Below are positions 33,195 through 44,423 of a DNA stretch of 64,000 nucleotides, in pieces (the stretch's first letter is position 1; each line of letters begins with the position of its first letter). The notes under the pieces were generated by a model. The model was not told where the DNA came from, did not search any database, and was given only the letters and a program-made list of their open reading frames with translations. Both the position numbers and the translations under genes were made by a program. The stretch comes from Gonapodya prolifera JEL478 (taxonomy: Eukaryota; Monoblepharomycota; Monoblepharidomycetes; Monoblepharidales; Gonapodyaceae). Location of the stretch: contig KQ965796.1 in the NCBI GenBank assembly GCA_001574975.1, positions 157,349-221,348 of the forward strand. The letters run 5' to 3'.

Positions 33195-34104
33195 TGTGTT
33201 AGTGGATTCTGCAGGTGGATTCCGCGGGAAAGATTGGAGTTGGGGTTTTATTGGACCCCTAGAGTCCTGAGGGTGGCGAAACGGTGGCGGTGTCTCAAAG
33301 GCCAAAGTGGCCGGAGGCTCGACGCCACTCATTCGATATCCAAACAAAAGGTGGCAAAAACTAAGAAACAAAGGGCCAAAGTGTCGCGAGTCTTTGGTTT
33401 CCTGGCACCGAGTCAAGACCGACCCGCCGGGCCGCTCGCAGAAGTTCAGAGACTCGTCGACAGTGGGGGGCGTCACCTGGCCACAAGAGAACAGTCACTG
33501 TGGGCGGCCGCGGGCGAGGGTTCGGGCGAGGGGCGGCGATTAAAATCCAGTGTTTCTTGGCGCGCCGATTTGGATATGCATAAGTGGTTTGGTGGCGGGC
33601 GAGTATCCCCCCCGAATGGCCATTGTCTCCCTGGTCAGATCGCGTGAATGATATTCCAGACGAGATCAGAATATGTACAGAATAAGCGAACGTCCCCGCT
33701 CGTGCGATACACGTCTCAAAGTGTTCTCACTTCTCCCTGGAAATTAATGAAGTGAACTCTTAAATGTGGGATTGTGGTGACCGAGTTAGCCACTTATACA
33801 ATCAATTAGCGTGATCATGACGACTGGGTGCGAGGGGAGCCCGACCATCGGTACATATCCGTGAATACCGTGAATACCGTGATGTTTCCAGCTTTGATCG
33901 CTGCTGCACTCACATGAAATCTAAATTAACACAATTTTCCCTCGCGAGCTCAGACCCCTCTCGGCGGCGTTTCCCTTCCTCTGCGACCGTGACCCAAACG
34001 CCGATACTCAGTGGAGCCCAAGTACATATTTCCGCAAGTATATGAGGGGCTAGTACTCACCCGGCGGAAGCAACAACAGCAGTAGGCGTCGTGGTTTGGG
34101 CCTT
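33195..34104. other. Spacer upstream of paralogue 1
   Basis: Contains the probable promoter of the gene starting at 33194. No other gene recognised. Confidence 0.35.
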
Positions 34105-34990
34105 TTAAGCGCCTGTCGTTGATGTTGGGGACGGCCCTTGCCCCGCTGATGTAGTCGCAATTCCAACTCGCGGTGAATTCGTCACAAAGGTAGATGACAC
34201 GGCGACTTGAGTTCCGCTGCCCGGCGATTTCATCGAGAAGATCGTTAAAACAGTGTTGCAGCGTGAGTGATCTCGACCGACTGTCAATTCAAAGTGAGAC
34301 ATGACTCACGTCAGTACCGAAATTCCACCACCACTACCGGCACCAAGCCCGTCTCCACCCGCCGACCCAGGCGCCGGCGCTGAGCAGAACGCCACATTCG
34401 TCCCATTCGGTCGCAACCCATCACACCCTCCATTGGCACTCTCGAGCCTATCAAACTCGGCCAGCGCCGCCGTATTGTTCGTGATTGCCCCGACCGCCAT
34501 ACACGCCCCGTTTATCGAATCCTGCAGGTCCGTGACGTTCTTGTCGGAGAGGTATATGGGCGCGAGGGATTTGTAGCAGGCGAGGAGGAGGGACCGTTGT
34601 GGCGAGGGGCAGACGCAGGAGAGGAAGATGATGGAGCACGGTGCGGAACGGTGGGGCAGGACGAGAGGGAGGACAAGGTGTTGCAGGAGGCGCAGTCGAT
34701 GTCGCGTTTGGTGAGGTGGGAGAGGTGGGAGAGCAGAGAGAGAGGTGAGGCTGTGTTGAAGGTGCGTGATGAGTGATGCGCGAGGTGTATGGTATTTTGC
34801 AACAGCGATAAAATTGAGGATAGTGCAGCGTTCCCACCACCGAGGATATGTTCAAGGGTGGACGCAACTCCCAGGCTTTTGGCTCCGGCTAAAGATGGTG
34901 CGGCAGCCTGGAGGGCGATCGTGAGCAACAGAGTGACGAGGGCCTGTGCGAGAATGTGTCGAAGGCTTGAATGGTTGCGCAAACTGGCAG
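34105..34990 (-). CDS. Diverged ten-cysteine secreted protein (paralogue 3)
   Basis: Minus-strand relative of the genes at 32273 and 35640. A hydrophobic leader (ILAQALVTLLLTIALQAAA) is followed by a KR site (LSHLTKRDIDCASC). Cysteines CASCNTLSSLSSC continue, after a one-base change of frame near 34655, into CVCPSPQRSLLLACYKSL, matching CICPASQKSLFTACINSL of paralogue 1. A further part ends near LGAGSGGGISVLT, where GTGAGT at about 34309 starts an intron, and a probable last exon encodes a Ser/Thr-rich tail stopping near 34105. There is no obvious GPI tail. The frame break may be real decay, a sequencing error or a small unseen intron. The start codon is not resolved; the leader frame is open far upstream without a convincing ATG, so a first exon is probably missing. 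Confidence 0.55.
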
Positions 34991-35136
34991 TGGGCTCGGA
35001 ACTCGGACCCTTCGTAGGTTCCACCCGACGACCTACCGCAAGTACGGCAACGAAAGACAATTGGACGCATGGCAGGCTGGCAGCACGCAATGGGGAACTT
35101 CGTCCCGGGATCGAGAAGAATGCCGGATGCTCGATC

Positions 35137-35426
35137 GCGGGTTTATTTCTGATCTGGAGGATCCGGACCTGTTCTCGAGGGGACCTGGACGCGAATTGAG
35201 ATTTGTGCTGAAGACGTTGAAGAAGAGTGTGAACGGCTGTACTGGAACGTTGGAAGATGTCGACATCAATATCGTTGAAACATACCAGCGCACCATGAAG
35301 AACGCTCCGCAGTCGCATCGTATCACCGCGCAAATGGGACTTCGAAGCAATCCCGCTTTCGCTTGTTTTCCTGCGTGGCCGGCCATGAGCGGGTTTAATT
35401 CTGATCTGGAGGATGCGGACCTGTTC
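35137..35426. repeat. 38-bp direct repeat
   Basis: GCGGGTTTATTTCTGATCTG... at 35137-35174 recurs at 35389-35426 with two mismatches. The two lie in the interval upstream of paralogue 3. Confidence 0.8.
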
Positions 35427-35639
35427 CTGTTCCCGAGAAGCATTCGCGTGACGCTTATGCGGTAACGCTCGCTCACCCTTGTCTTCCGGGGTCCTCCCTC
35501 GGTGGTGGTGCATATTGAGGAGAATAAAGTGATATTTTAACGTCGTAGCATTAATCTGCGGTATCATAACCATACATCCGCCATGACCTGCGGTATTACA
35601 AAACCTTCGCACACATCGGTCGAAAAAGGTTATTCAAGT

Positions 35640-36653
35640 TTAGGCGAAGACGGCAAAGACGGCGAGGAGCGCTGTTCATTACGGGAAGTTTCGGTACAAT
35701 TAAACGTGCTGAAAAGTGAAGCGGTACGCGCTTACCTGCGACGGACAGCACCACCTTGGACGCCACGGTACTGGAGGTCGCGGAGGCGGGTTTCCTGTAT
35801 ATAAGTAAGCGACGGACGTTAGAGAACCCATGAAGCTCATGAAGTCGTAGAATACTGTGACGCATTAACTCACGACGTGGTCTGGGTGTTGGATCCAGCT
35901 GGTGCCGGTGCCGGTGCCGTGGAAGGGGCAGGAACAGGAGCGGGGGAAGCAGCAGCAGGAGCAGGAGAAGCAGCAGCAGGACTAGGAGAAGCAGCAGCAG
36001 TGGCGGGAGCGCTAGCAGGCGCACTGGCGACACCCTTGCACACGTCCAGATTCACCGTAGCGCCAAAGTTGTTGCAATACCCCGCGGTCTGCTGGTCCAG
36101 CGCGTCGAGCTGTGCCTGAGTAGCGCCCGCAATCTGCGTGCAGGTCTGGTCGAACGTCTGCAGCATCTGCATCACGGAATCGGCGGTGTACCCGGAGGTT
36201 CCGACCAGGCTGTTGAAACACGCCGTCAGCAGGCTCTTCTGGGGCGCGGGACACGCGCAGCCTGAGTATAAGGTGGTGCATTTGCCCTGGAAGGCCACAC
36301 AGTTGTTGGCCCAGGTGGTGCACGAGACGCAGTCCGCCCGCTTGGCGAGGCGGGATGCGGTGGTGTGCGGGAAGGCGGCGACGTCGGTGAGGAGGGACGT
36401 AACTGTTGAGGGAGGTGCCGTGTGGGGCGTAAGTACGAGGACAGAGCAGGAGCCAGGCCCCGAAGTGATTTTGTTCCGTACCTTTCTCGATCACTGCGAC
36501 GTCGAGTGTGGCTGCGCGTGCAGGTGCGAGTGCGACGAGGGAGACGGCGATTGCGGACTGTGGAAGGATGTAGCTGCCATTTTGAGGATTCTGCGTGGGG
36601 AGTGGGGCGATGGGGGGACTCACGAGAGCGATTGCGGGGAGAGACACGCGCAT
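35640..36653 (-). CDS. Secreted ten-cysteine protein with GPI-type tail (paralogue 2)
   Basis: Five exons (36653-36624, 36557-36482, 36402-35874, 35794-35736, 35671-35640) join in frame to 241 residues. Exons 1, 2 and 5 are the same lengths as in paralogue 1 (30, 76, 32 nt). The signal peptide starts MRVSLPAIALSAIAVSLVAL. The cysteine domain has CVSCTTWANNC and CACPAPQKSLLTAC with identical spacing to paralogue 1. The linker has expanded into repeated AAASPxPAAASPAP units (about 180-215). The tail SSTVASKVVLSVAALLAVFA fits a GPI signal. Likely a cell-wall or plasma-membrane surface protein. Confidence 0.8.
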
Positions 36654-37193
36654 TGTGATTGCAGTGTGATTTGGTGGGCGGATTCGGTGGGGGAGGAAAG
36701 ACAAGTACAAAAGGACCCCTTCATGTCACCTGAGGGCGTGACAAAAGAACCGGTGGCGATGCATCTCTGGGAGGCAACGCCATCCACATCAGCAAGAGTC
36801 GAAAACAGAAAGCAAAGCACCGAAGGCATCTTGACGGTTGACTAAGTTTGGATTGCATGAACATAATCAGTACCGGTGGACCACTACCAAAACTGTGATT
36901 CAGAGACTCCAGCTAAGGATCAGAGAAGATAACGGCATCGTGTAGCTACCTCTACCCCGCCCATGTGACACACGTTCTAGGTGTTTTTCCTGGAAATTAA
37001 TTCAATGAAAAGTTGGATTGTGTGAATCGAGTTAGGCAAGGGTGCCGACGAACATGGCGATGAATGACGACCGACGACAGTGAGCGAGGGGCCATCGATA
37101 TTCGTGAATACAATCATTCTTTGAGTTTTGATAGCAGCCACCACAACCACTCAACCGTGGCCGCGATATACCTCGAATCCACCACCTTGCAAA
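36654..37193. other. Divergent promoter interval
   Basis: Lies between the minus-strand secreted protein (start 36653) and the plus-strand KDEL receptor (start 37194). The 540 bp must serve both promoters. A TATA-like GATATA occurs at 37165. Confidence 0.4.
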
Positions 37194-38293
37194 ATGGACT
37201 ACGTCGCCCGCCTGTGCGGCGATTTTCTGCACATCACGGCAAAGACGCTGCTGCTTGGCCGGATCGTCTCGGCTCGGAGTGGCACTGGTGAGTTCCACAG
37301 CCACGCCTTCCACGTCGGTCAATCATTCACCCCGTTTCACCACTCACCCTCCACTCCCCCACGCCCCATCCTCGTGCAGGCTTCTCCTTCCAGACTCAAG
37401 CTCTCTACCTCCTCGTCTTCCTCGCCCGCTACCTCGACGTCTTCACCACCTTCGTCTCCTACTACAACACAGTGGTTAAACTCTTCTACATCGCGACCTC
37501 CCTCGCCACAGTGGCGTACATGTGGTTCGTGTGTCGCGATACGTGGGAGGAGGCTGAAAAGAGGACCCCGAATGTGGGGGCGCTTTTGTTCGCTAGTCTT
37601 GCGATGGCTGTCGCGTGGAACTACCAGTTTACGTTGTTGGAGGTGAGGCAGCGGTCATTCGGCGTCAACATCGAGCAATGACACCATCAGTCATTTTTAC
37701 TCTACTACAGGTGGCATGGTCCTTCTCCATCGTCCTCGAATCAGTCGCCATTTTCCCGCAACTCGTCGTGTCCTCCTTCGCCGTGACGGACCCTTACGTG
37801 CTCGCCTACCTGGCTACACTTGGATCGTACCGTTTTCTATATATTGTGAATTGGGTTGTTCGGTGAGTCCTCGGTCCTGCGGGTGACCTTGTCTTTTGTT
37901 CGACTGACGATTCGGACATATCCTCAGATGGCGCACCCAGAACTACATCGACCCCATCGCGTTCACGTTCGGAGCCATCCAGGAACTCGTCTACCTCGGT
38001 GCTCTGTATGCATGGCTCAAGCGCCGGCAGGTAAGAGTCTCCACCTTTTTACTGCGTGGAGTCTAGTGCCTCTGTCAAACACTCATGCCACACATTCTAC
38101 TTCCAAGAGTCCTGCAAAACCTCCGAAGGCTGACGACGTGGAAAGTGCAAACGCTCAGGCGCTCCTCCACCAGTCTGTGCCAGCTGCAGACGTGCAGAGT
38201 CCCGCCGAGAAACCCCCAGCCTACGACGAAGTCGCAACGTCCTCAAACAATGAGCCGGTCGGTCGACAAGATGGCAAGGTCGATTCTTCTTGA
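37194..38293 (+). CDS. ERD2: ER lumen protein-retaining (KDEL/HDEL) receptor
   Basis: This receptor binds HDEL/KDEL-tagged luminal proteins in the Golgi and returns them to the ER in COPI vesicles. Exons 37194-37287, 37380-37642, 37711-37862, 37928-38030 and 38108-38293 give 265 residues. Family blocks are visible: GDFLHITAKTLLLGRI, SARSGTGFSFQTQALYLLVF, ARYLDVFTTFVSYYNTVVK, TWEEAEKRTPNV, NYQFTLLEVAWSFSIVLESV, AIFPQLVV, GSYRFLYIVNWVVR and a last TM (GAIQELVYLGALYAWLKRRQ). The canonical receptor ends soon after this TM. Here a 60-residue polar tail follows with PPAYDEV (a PPxY motif), and the usual Lys-rich COPI signal is not evident. Confidence 0.93.
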
Positions 38294-38590
38294 GAGTACC
38301 CATGCCGGTGTTTCTGCGTGCACGTCCTTCAGTTTGGTTTACTTGGAAGTTCAGTTGCGTGGGTGTCCAGCTGTCCAGAGGACCGTTTCTTGCTGGATAA
38401 CGAAATGAGCGGGTCTACTTATTTCTCTCAATACTCTGATCTTATGTTGCTCCTCGGCGAATGCAACTATTTGTATTAATTTCTAAGTTGTTCTTTTCGA
38501 AACGTCACGGCATCTCTTCCCACTCTCACTTCTCTGTTCCAAATTGATCTAAAAAGTCCCAATACACTTCCTCTCCAACCTCCCTACCCC

Positions 38591-39061
38591 CTAATCCACG
38601 CAAATCGTACACAACAACAAACACTGCCCACACAACTCCAACACCGCACACACGGGCGCGCACAGTTCGGCAATCGCCCCGCACGCCACACAACACGCCC
38701 CGCAGCACTCCTTCCATCCTCGTTTGGTGCAGCAGCCGCTGCAGTGGCACCATCCCTTCGACCCGCATTTGGCGCCGGCCTTCTCGTCGTCGTCGTCCCA
38801 GTCGGCTATCCTCCCCAACTCAGCCGCGAAGAGATTTTCATGCGAAGCCCGGTTCGCGTCCGGTACCGCGGGTGCCGCGATTGGGAGCAGGGGAGCGGTG
38901 ACTTTACTCGTGGGTGCCGGGGTTTGGGGGTACGATGGCGGGGGCTGCGGCGGGGGGAGGGTGGAGTAGGGAGGGGGAAACGGCGGTTCCATGCCGAGAT
39001 AGGATGGTGCTGCAACGTGGGAGTGAGCGTGAAGAAGTTCCGCCGAATACGGTATGCGCAC
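38591..39061 (-). CDS. Small PPxY- and cysteine-rich protein
   Basis: One open frame of 156 residues, from ATG 39061 or, more likely for the conserved-looking part, ATG 38992 (MEPPFPPPYSTLPPPQ). The N-terminal half is Pro-rich with PPPYS and PPSYP motifs. A DDDDE patch follows (about 93-97), then a Cys-rich C-terminus starting KCGSKGWCHCSGCC, followed by the paired-Cys stretch WKECCGACC and several more Cys in a hydrophobic context to the end. Such proteins are often palmitoylated and bind membranes, and PPxY motifs recruit WW-domain ubiquitin ligases; both statements are inference. The 3' ends of this gene and the KDEL receptor converge about 300 bp apart. Confidence 0.6.
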   Translation of the reverse strand: MRIPYSAELLHAHSHVAAPSYLGMEPPFPPPYSTLPPPQPPPSYPQTPAPTSKVTAPLLPIAAPAVPDANRASHENLFAAELGRIADWDDDDEKAGAKCGSKGWCHCSGCCTKRGWKECCGACCVACGAIAELCAPVCAVLELCGQCLLLCTICVD

Positions 39062-39279
39062 CGCAGCGCGCGAGGTTTGTCCGCTTGTGGTTCTTTCTCA
39101 TGTTCTTTCGCATGTTTTAAATATGTAGTGACGAATGGCAAAAACACAAAGCTGCGCTGCGTGGAATTTCGCACCTGACGGGGCATTGCGTTCGATCACG
39201 CGAATCACCCAAAAACGACAACTGTACAGCCACCTCCCAAGCCCCATTAAAAGCGCCCCTAAAATCCCACCCCTTTAAA

Positions 39280-40969
39280 TCATACCCCCACACCCTTCTC
39301 CGTCAAAACTTCCTCGCTCCACTCCCACAACCTCTTCGCCAAGGCCTCGTCCCCCGCCGCCGCACAGAGATCTTTGGGCTTGGGCGGCCGGGCGCGGTCC
39401 ATGTAGTATTGGCCGCGGATGTTGTGGGTCTGTGGTGGAGGGTGGGAGGGGGGGNAAGGCGGTGAGGAACATAACCGAAGGGGGAAGTGGAAAGGAGACC
39501 GAACCTGTACGTCAGAAGCGGCGGCGAGGAAGACGGACGATTTGGCGCCTTCGCTGGGCGTGATCATGACGAGCTTTGGAAAAGAGGAGTCGTCAAGAAA
39601 CTTTCAGCTTGCAGCTGCACTCGAAGGTACCGCCGTCGAAAGGTGGTAGAAATGAAACTTACGGACTTGATGGCGCTAAACACAGGACGGATCCACGACC
39701 AAACGTAGTCGTCACCCAGTTCGCTGTTGACGGCACCGGGGTGGCAAGAGCTGATACACGAAAGGTAAATATTTCGGAACGTTGGTCACGAGACAGAGGC
39801 AGACCATTCACCAAACCAATGGAGGATAATTCGAACTCACTTCGCATAAAATCCCACACCTTTCCCCAACTTCTCCTCCACCTTCCTCTGCATCTCCCTC
39901 ACCATCAAGATATTCGCCAGCTTCGTTTCAGCGTACCTGTTGAACATCTCATACTTGCTTTCGTCGTCGTACGCGTCGAACCGGATTCCTTCCTTGTATC
40001 CGGCGAACGACTGCGCGGCGGACGAGACCGCCACGACGCGGGCGGGAGTGCCGAGGGAGACAGAGCGTTCGAGGAGGGGGAGCAGGCGGCGGGCGAGGAG
40101 GAAGTGGGAGAAGTGGTTGCTGCATACCGGGGAGGGTGAGTTTGTTGTGCCAAGACAAAGGTTGTAAGACGAACTCTCACACTGCCTGTAAGTGACAAAG
40201 ATTCGCGGTCGTGTCAGATTGGCACAACGTTCTTAGAAACACACACCCCTTCCGGCGGGAAATAATGCACTCCGCGATGTATCATTCGCGCTTCGCGCAG
40301 ATGATGAGCCTCACTGCGCTCGGACAGCAACTCGGATCTTCCATGCCTCGCGCTCCAGACCTCGCGTCTCGCAATCAACCCACCCACGTAACTTCAATCC
40401 CATCCTCTGACCTCGCCATCTTCCCAGGCGCCCCAATCATTCCAGCATTGAGAATGAGCATGTTCACGGGGAGGGCTTTCGCCGCCACGGCGTCGGCAGC
40501 GGCAGTGACAGAGCGGAGTGAGAGGAGGTCGCAGGGGATGAATTCCACCTGTCAGTGTAAGAAAGAAGGTGCGTATGCGTGGGTGGTGTGTCCGGGAAAG
40601 GAGACGTCAAGTCACCAATCACCTTCTCGTTTCCAGTCTCCTTGATAATCCCATCAATCACCGGCTGCGTCTTCTCCTTATTTCTCGCCAAGCAGAGTAC
40701 ATGCGCTCCCTTTCTCGCCCTACCGTCCAGCCCCACATTTTTAGTCCGATCCGGTGCTGATGCGATTTCGCCGGTGGGAACTCACAGCTCCATCGCCGTC
40801 GCAATGCCGACTCCAGACGAGCATCCCGTGATGACGGCGGTTTGGCCGGACAGGTCCTTGAGGGGCGATGGTGTGTGAGCAAGCCGGGTATCGAACGAGA
40901 CTCGAAAGCCACCATCAGTAAGCTCACCGGGAGGCTTTCGTATGTGAAAGGCTTTGCAGAGTCGGACAT
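39280..40969 (-). CDS. Short-chain dehydrogenase/reductase (tandem copy 1)
   Basis: NAD(P)-dependent Rossmann-fold oxidoreductase of the retinol-dehydrogenase/WWOX-like type. It starts MSDSAKPFTYESLP at 40969 and is split by at least seven introns on the minus strand. Motifs in order: cofactor site TGCSSGVGIATAMEL; ARKGAHVLCLARN (NADP-type Arg); FIPCDLLSLRSV; LPVNMLILNAG; the catalytic region with AVSSAAQSF and YAETKLANILM (Ser and YxxxK); then PSEGAKSSVFLAA; and the tail YYMDRARPPKPKDLCAAAGD to the stop at 39280. About 320 residues. The substrate is unknown. One ambiguous N lies in the last intron (about 39455). A close paralogue follows at 42659-44423. Confidence 0.86.
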
Positions 40970-42658
40970 GGTGTGTACGCCTGTGTGAACGCGCTGGTTG
41001 CAAGTTAACTGCCACGATTTGAACGTGGCGGATGATCTCTGGCGGCTAAACTTGCGAAAGATCCCATATTCCAGATTGCGACGCTAGGAGACAGGGCTAA
41101 GTGAGTCATCGATCTGTAAGTGAGTCACTGACCGTTGAAAAGGGGAGGGATTGCTTGCGCGGATGACTTCATAGTTGAAAGGTTTCACAGAGGATTGGCC
41201 GGGCATCGATCGAAGCTCATGCAGGATGGATGTATGGTTTCTCTCATGGCATGACGGTGCAGGTTATAGACGGAGATGGCCGACGCGAAAAGCTCCCTTA
41301 ATGGCAGCATTGCGCGGAGGATCACCAACATCTTTCGTGAGCATTACCAGCTCAGCAAATCACGGTGGAAAACAGTGCACAAGAGGCACAGGTTGTGATA
41401 CCTTTCGTCATTTGCTGGAAGTTTCGCAGGCCGTCATCGCTATCACTTATCTCGTCTCCGCGGCCAATTTTGAGAGCTTATATCCACTTGCAGACAACCA
41501 TGCAACTTTGCAGCATTCTCATTGAGGTATCACGGCCTCAATGTCAGGTCCCTCACGCATAAAAGGACTTTGTGAGAAGTCTTGCATGACTTTTTTTTCA
41601 AAATCTCGGTGGTCGGTGCGGAATTCACATGATCAAAGTAATGTCCTTATTTGGTCAGCATAATCAACCAAATGTGCTTCTGCGCAAAATACCGTCTAGA
41701 CTACGGGGTGTACTGGGAATTTTGGGTACAGTTCGATGCGTTTCATAATCGGCATCTGTGTGATTGCCATTCCAAAATTGTCGGTGTGATTATGATTCCA
41801 CACAAAAGCAACGTGTTTCTCATTTACCAGACCACTTGGGCCATGAAATCATGCCTCGTTTGGCTCAAAAAACCCAACACCACGGGTGTGGGCGTTAGAA
41901 AACACGATGACATCATCAAGTGCAGAGAGGAATGGGCGACAGCAACTGACTATTCATGCAACCAATGTGCCCAAAATAACGCTTGCGTCAAACGCTCCAC
42001 TGGGGTGACATTACATACAATTGGGTGTTATTGTTCGCTTCCCGTGTAAAACAGAATCCACCAAGGCACAAAAGAGTTCACGAAATGCTCACAACATTAG
42101 AACTAGTGCGGAAGGTCTCAGTGACCTTGTGCACCACTACCTGCCAAAAAGAAAATTCGCTGTGGAAAGGAGCGCACGTCGTACCTTCAGTTGCCTGGCT
42201 CCATGAGGGCACTCACGCAATACTGCAAAAGTCAGTTGCAGATCAAAGTGGCGTAGGGGGCGGCGATTTGCCGAGTCCCATTCATTGAAAAGAAATCAAC
42301 TACCTCGTAATGTGAACGCTTCACTGGAAGAGTGGCGCGTACAACAGTCCACACGGGGCGGGGCGCGGGCCAACTGACGTTTTGCCTTTGTGCCACTTTG
42401 CTGCGCATGCGCTCCCACTCAGCGGCATCCCTTGCGTCGCTTTCACAGGGTTGCCATGTGCGCTCGTGGCGATACTTTTTAACACCGGTGACGACATTAG
42501 AATCATCCAATCAATTACAGTAGAAACGTCTATGCAAAATGTGCTCCTGCTCCAAACCTCCAAACCTCCAATAAATGTCCGCCACCTCGTCTCAGCTCAC
42601 CCAATCTGCTCGCCGTCGCCGTCGCCCAAGTCCAACCCCCCCCCGCTCGCTCACACTT
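40970..42658. other. Spacer between the two dehydrogenase genes
   Basis: 1.7 kb of lower-GC DNA. A + strand frame at 41651-42049 codes for 132 residues rich in Cys, but I find no motif and no splice context, so I do not call it. Confidence 0.35.
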
Positions 42659-44423
42659 TCACACCTTAACCCCCTTCCCCCTCACGACATCAAAACTCCA
42701 CTCCCACAACCGCTTCGCCAAATCCATATCGCTCGCGGCCGGGCACAGGTCGCCCGGGCGGCTGGGGCGGGCGCGGTCGATGTAGAATTTGCCGCGGAGG
42801 TTGAGGGTCTGCGCGGGGGGGGAGGGGGGGAGGAGGCGGGAGGAGGTTGGTGAGCGTGTGGGAAAGGGAAAGGAGGAAGGGAGGGAGAGAGGGAAGGGAA
42901 TGGGCAATGAGCGTGCGTACGTACCTGGACATCGGACGACGCGGCGAGGTACACGATGGATTTGGCGCCTTGGTTCGGGGTCGTCATGAATATCTGCATG
43001 CGGGACGTGTGCAATGTGCATGTAAGGAACGTTGCAAGTCGGGGGATATCGCATGCGATCAGTCTAGGTATCCACACGCGTGTCTAAGGCAGGGCAGCAA
43101 ACAAACGCACCCTTTTAACACCGCTCACGACGTTCTTGAGCCACGGTCGCACGTGATCCTCCCCCATCGCGGTATTGACGATACCTGGATGGCACGAACT
43201 AGACATCCGAGTTACCACTAGACTTCCGGCGCTCCGCTTCCAATGTTTGGATGACGTGTGCGCATTATCACCGCACCGAACGTGTAATACGTACTTGGAA
43301 TAGAACGGCACCCCCGCTCCATACTTTTCCTCCACCCGCCGCTGCAACTCGCGCGACATCAAGATATTCGCAAGCTTTGTCTCGGCGTACCTGTGCAGAA
43401 ACTTGTACTCGGCCGCATCGTCGTACGCGTCGAACCGGATCCCTTCGCGGTACCCGGTCATGCTCTGGGATATGGACGATACGGACACGACGCGTGTTGG
43501 TGCACCCTGTCCGATGGAGCGCTCGAGGAGCGGGATGAGCAGGATGGTGAGGAGGAAGTGGCTGAGGTGGTTGCTGTATGTACATTGTACATGGTGAGGG
43601 AACGTTGTAATAGCAGGTAATCAGCCCAAATCGATAATAGATCTTACGTAGCCTGGCAAGGGGTTCAGGTTAGCTTGCTACGACCGTTTAGTTTAACTCG
43701 GGATTTATACCCCCGGCCACTCGCGCGGGACTCCATGCAAATCTCGCGACCCTCAACTCACCCACGTAACTTCAATCCCATCCTGCGACCTCTGCATCTC
43801 GGTCGGTGACCCGATGACGCCCGCATTGAGAATCAGCATGTTGACCGGAACGTTCTTTGACAGGACTGTTTCGGCGGCTGCTTGGACCGATGCGAGGGAA
43901 AGGAGGTCGCAGTGGATGAACTCCAACTGGACAGAGTCGTGGCGAGGCGAAAGGTAGTTGGAGTTGCAATGCCACTTGCCAATTGCCATTGCCGCGCAAA
44001 GAGATCGCCAAGTACCTTGTTATTCCCGGTCTCGTTCGTTATCTGCCCAATCACGTCCCGCGTCTTCTCCTCCTTCCTGCCCAAACACAGCACGCGCGCG
44101 CCTTTCCTCGCCCTGGCACGGCACGACGTCACAGGACCATCGGTCAGTCCAGACAGTGTCCTATCAATTTTCCCATCACAAGGGGCGACTCACAGCTCCA
44201 ATGCCGTCGCGGCGCCCAGCCCGGACGAGCAACCCGTGATGACCGCCGTCTGTCCGGTGAGATCCTTTCCGAGGTAAGCGAGTCGCACCAGACCCGGGAT
44301 GTTAGGGATGCAGGGGAGTGTGCGGGTAAGAGCGGGTAACCAACTCACGGGCAGCGACTCGTATCTGAACTCTAATGCATCCACCGCGTCCATCACGTCG
44401 CAGCTACCCAGCAGCGTGCTCAT
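42659..44423 (-). CDS. Short-chain dehydrogenase/reductase (tandem copy 2)
   Basis: Paralogue of the gene at 39280, same orientation. It starts MSTLLGSCDVMDAVDALEFR at 44423. Motifs: TGCSSGLGAATALEL; ARKGARVLCLGRK; FIHCDLLSLASV; VPVNMLILNAGVIGSP; SVSSISQSM; YAETKLANILMSREL; HPGIVNTAMGEDHV; PNQGAKSIVYLAA; and tail FYIDRARPSRPGDLCPAA, ending GKGVKV at 42659. The intron positions I can place match copy 1 (for example after the cofactor site, after NAGxIG...EVT, and after the YAETK helix), so the pair arose by DNA duplication rather than retroposition. Substrate unknown. Confidence 0.86.

Noticed and set aside
34512-35612. 366-codon minus-strand frame taken as one long protein
   Set aside because: Only its C-terminal third matches the Cys-rich family; the rest spans the intergenic direct repeat and is probably non-coding.
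41651-42049. 132-codon Cys-containing + strand frame between the dehydrogenases
   Set aside because: No signal peptide, domain or splice sites; composition is like that of the surrounding AT-rich DNA.
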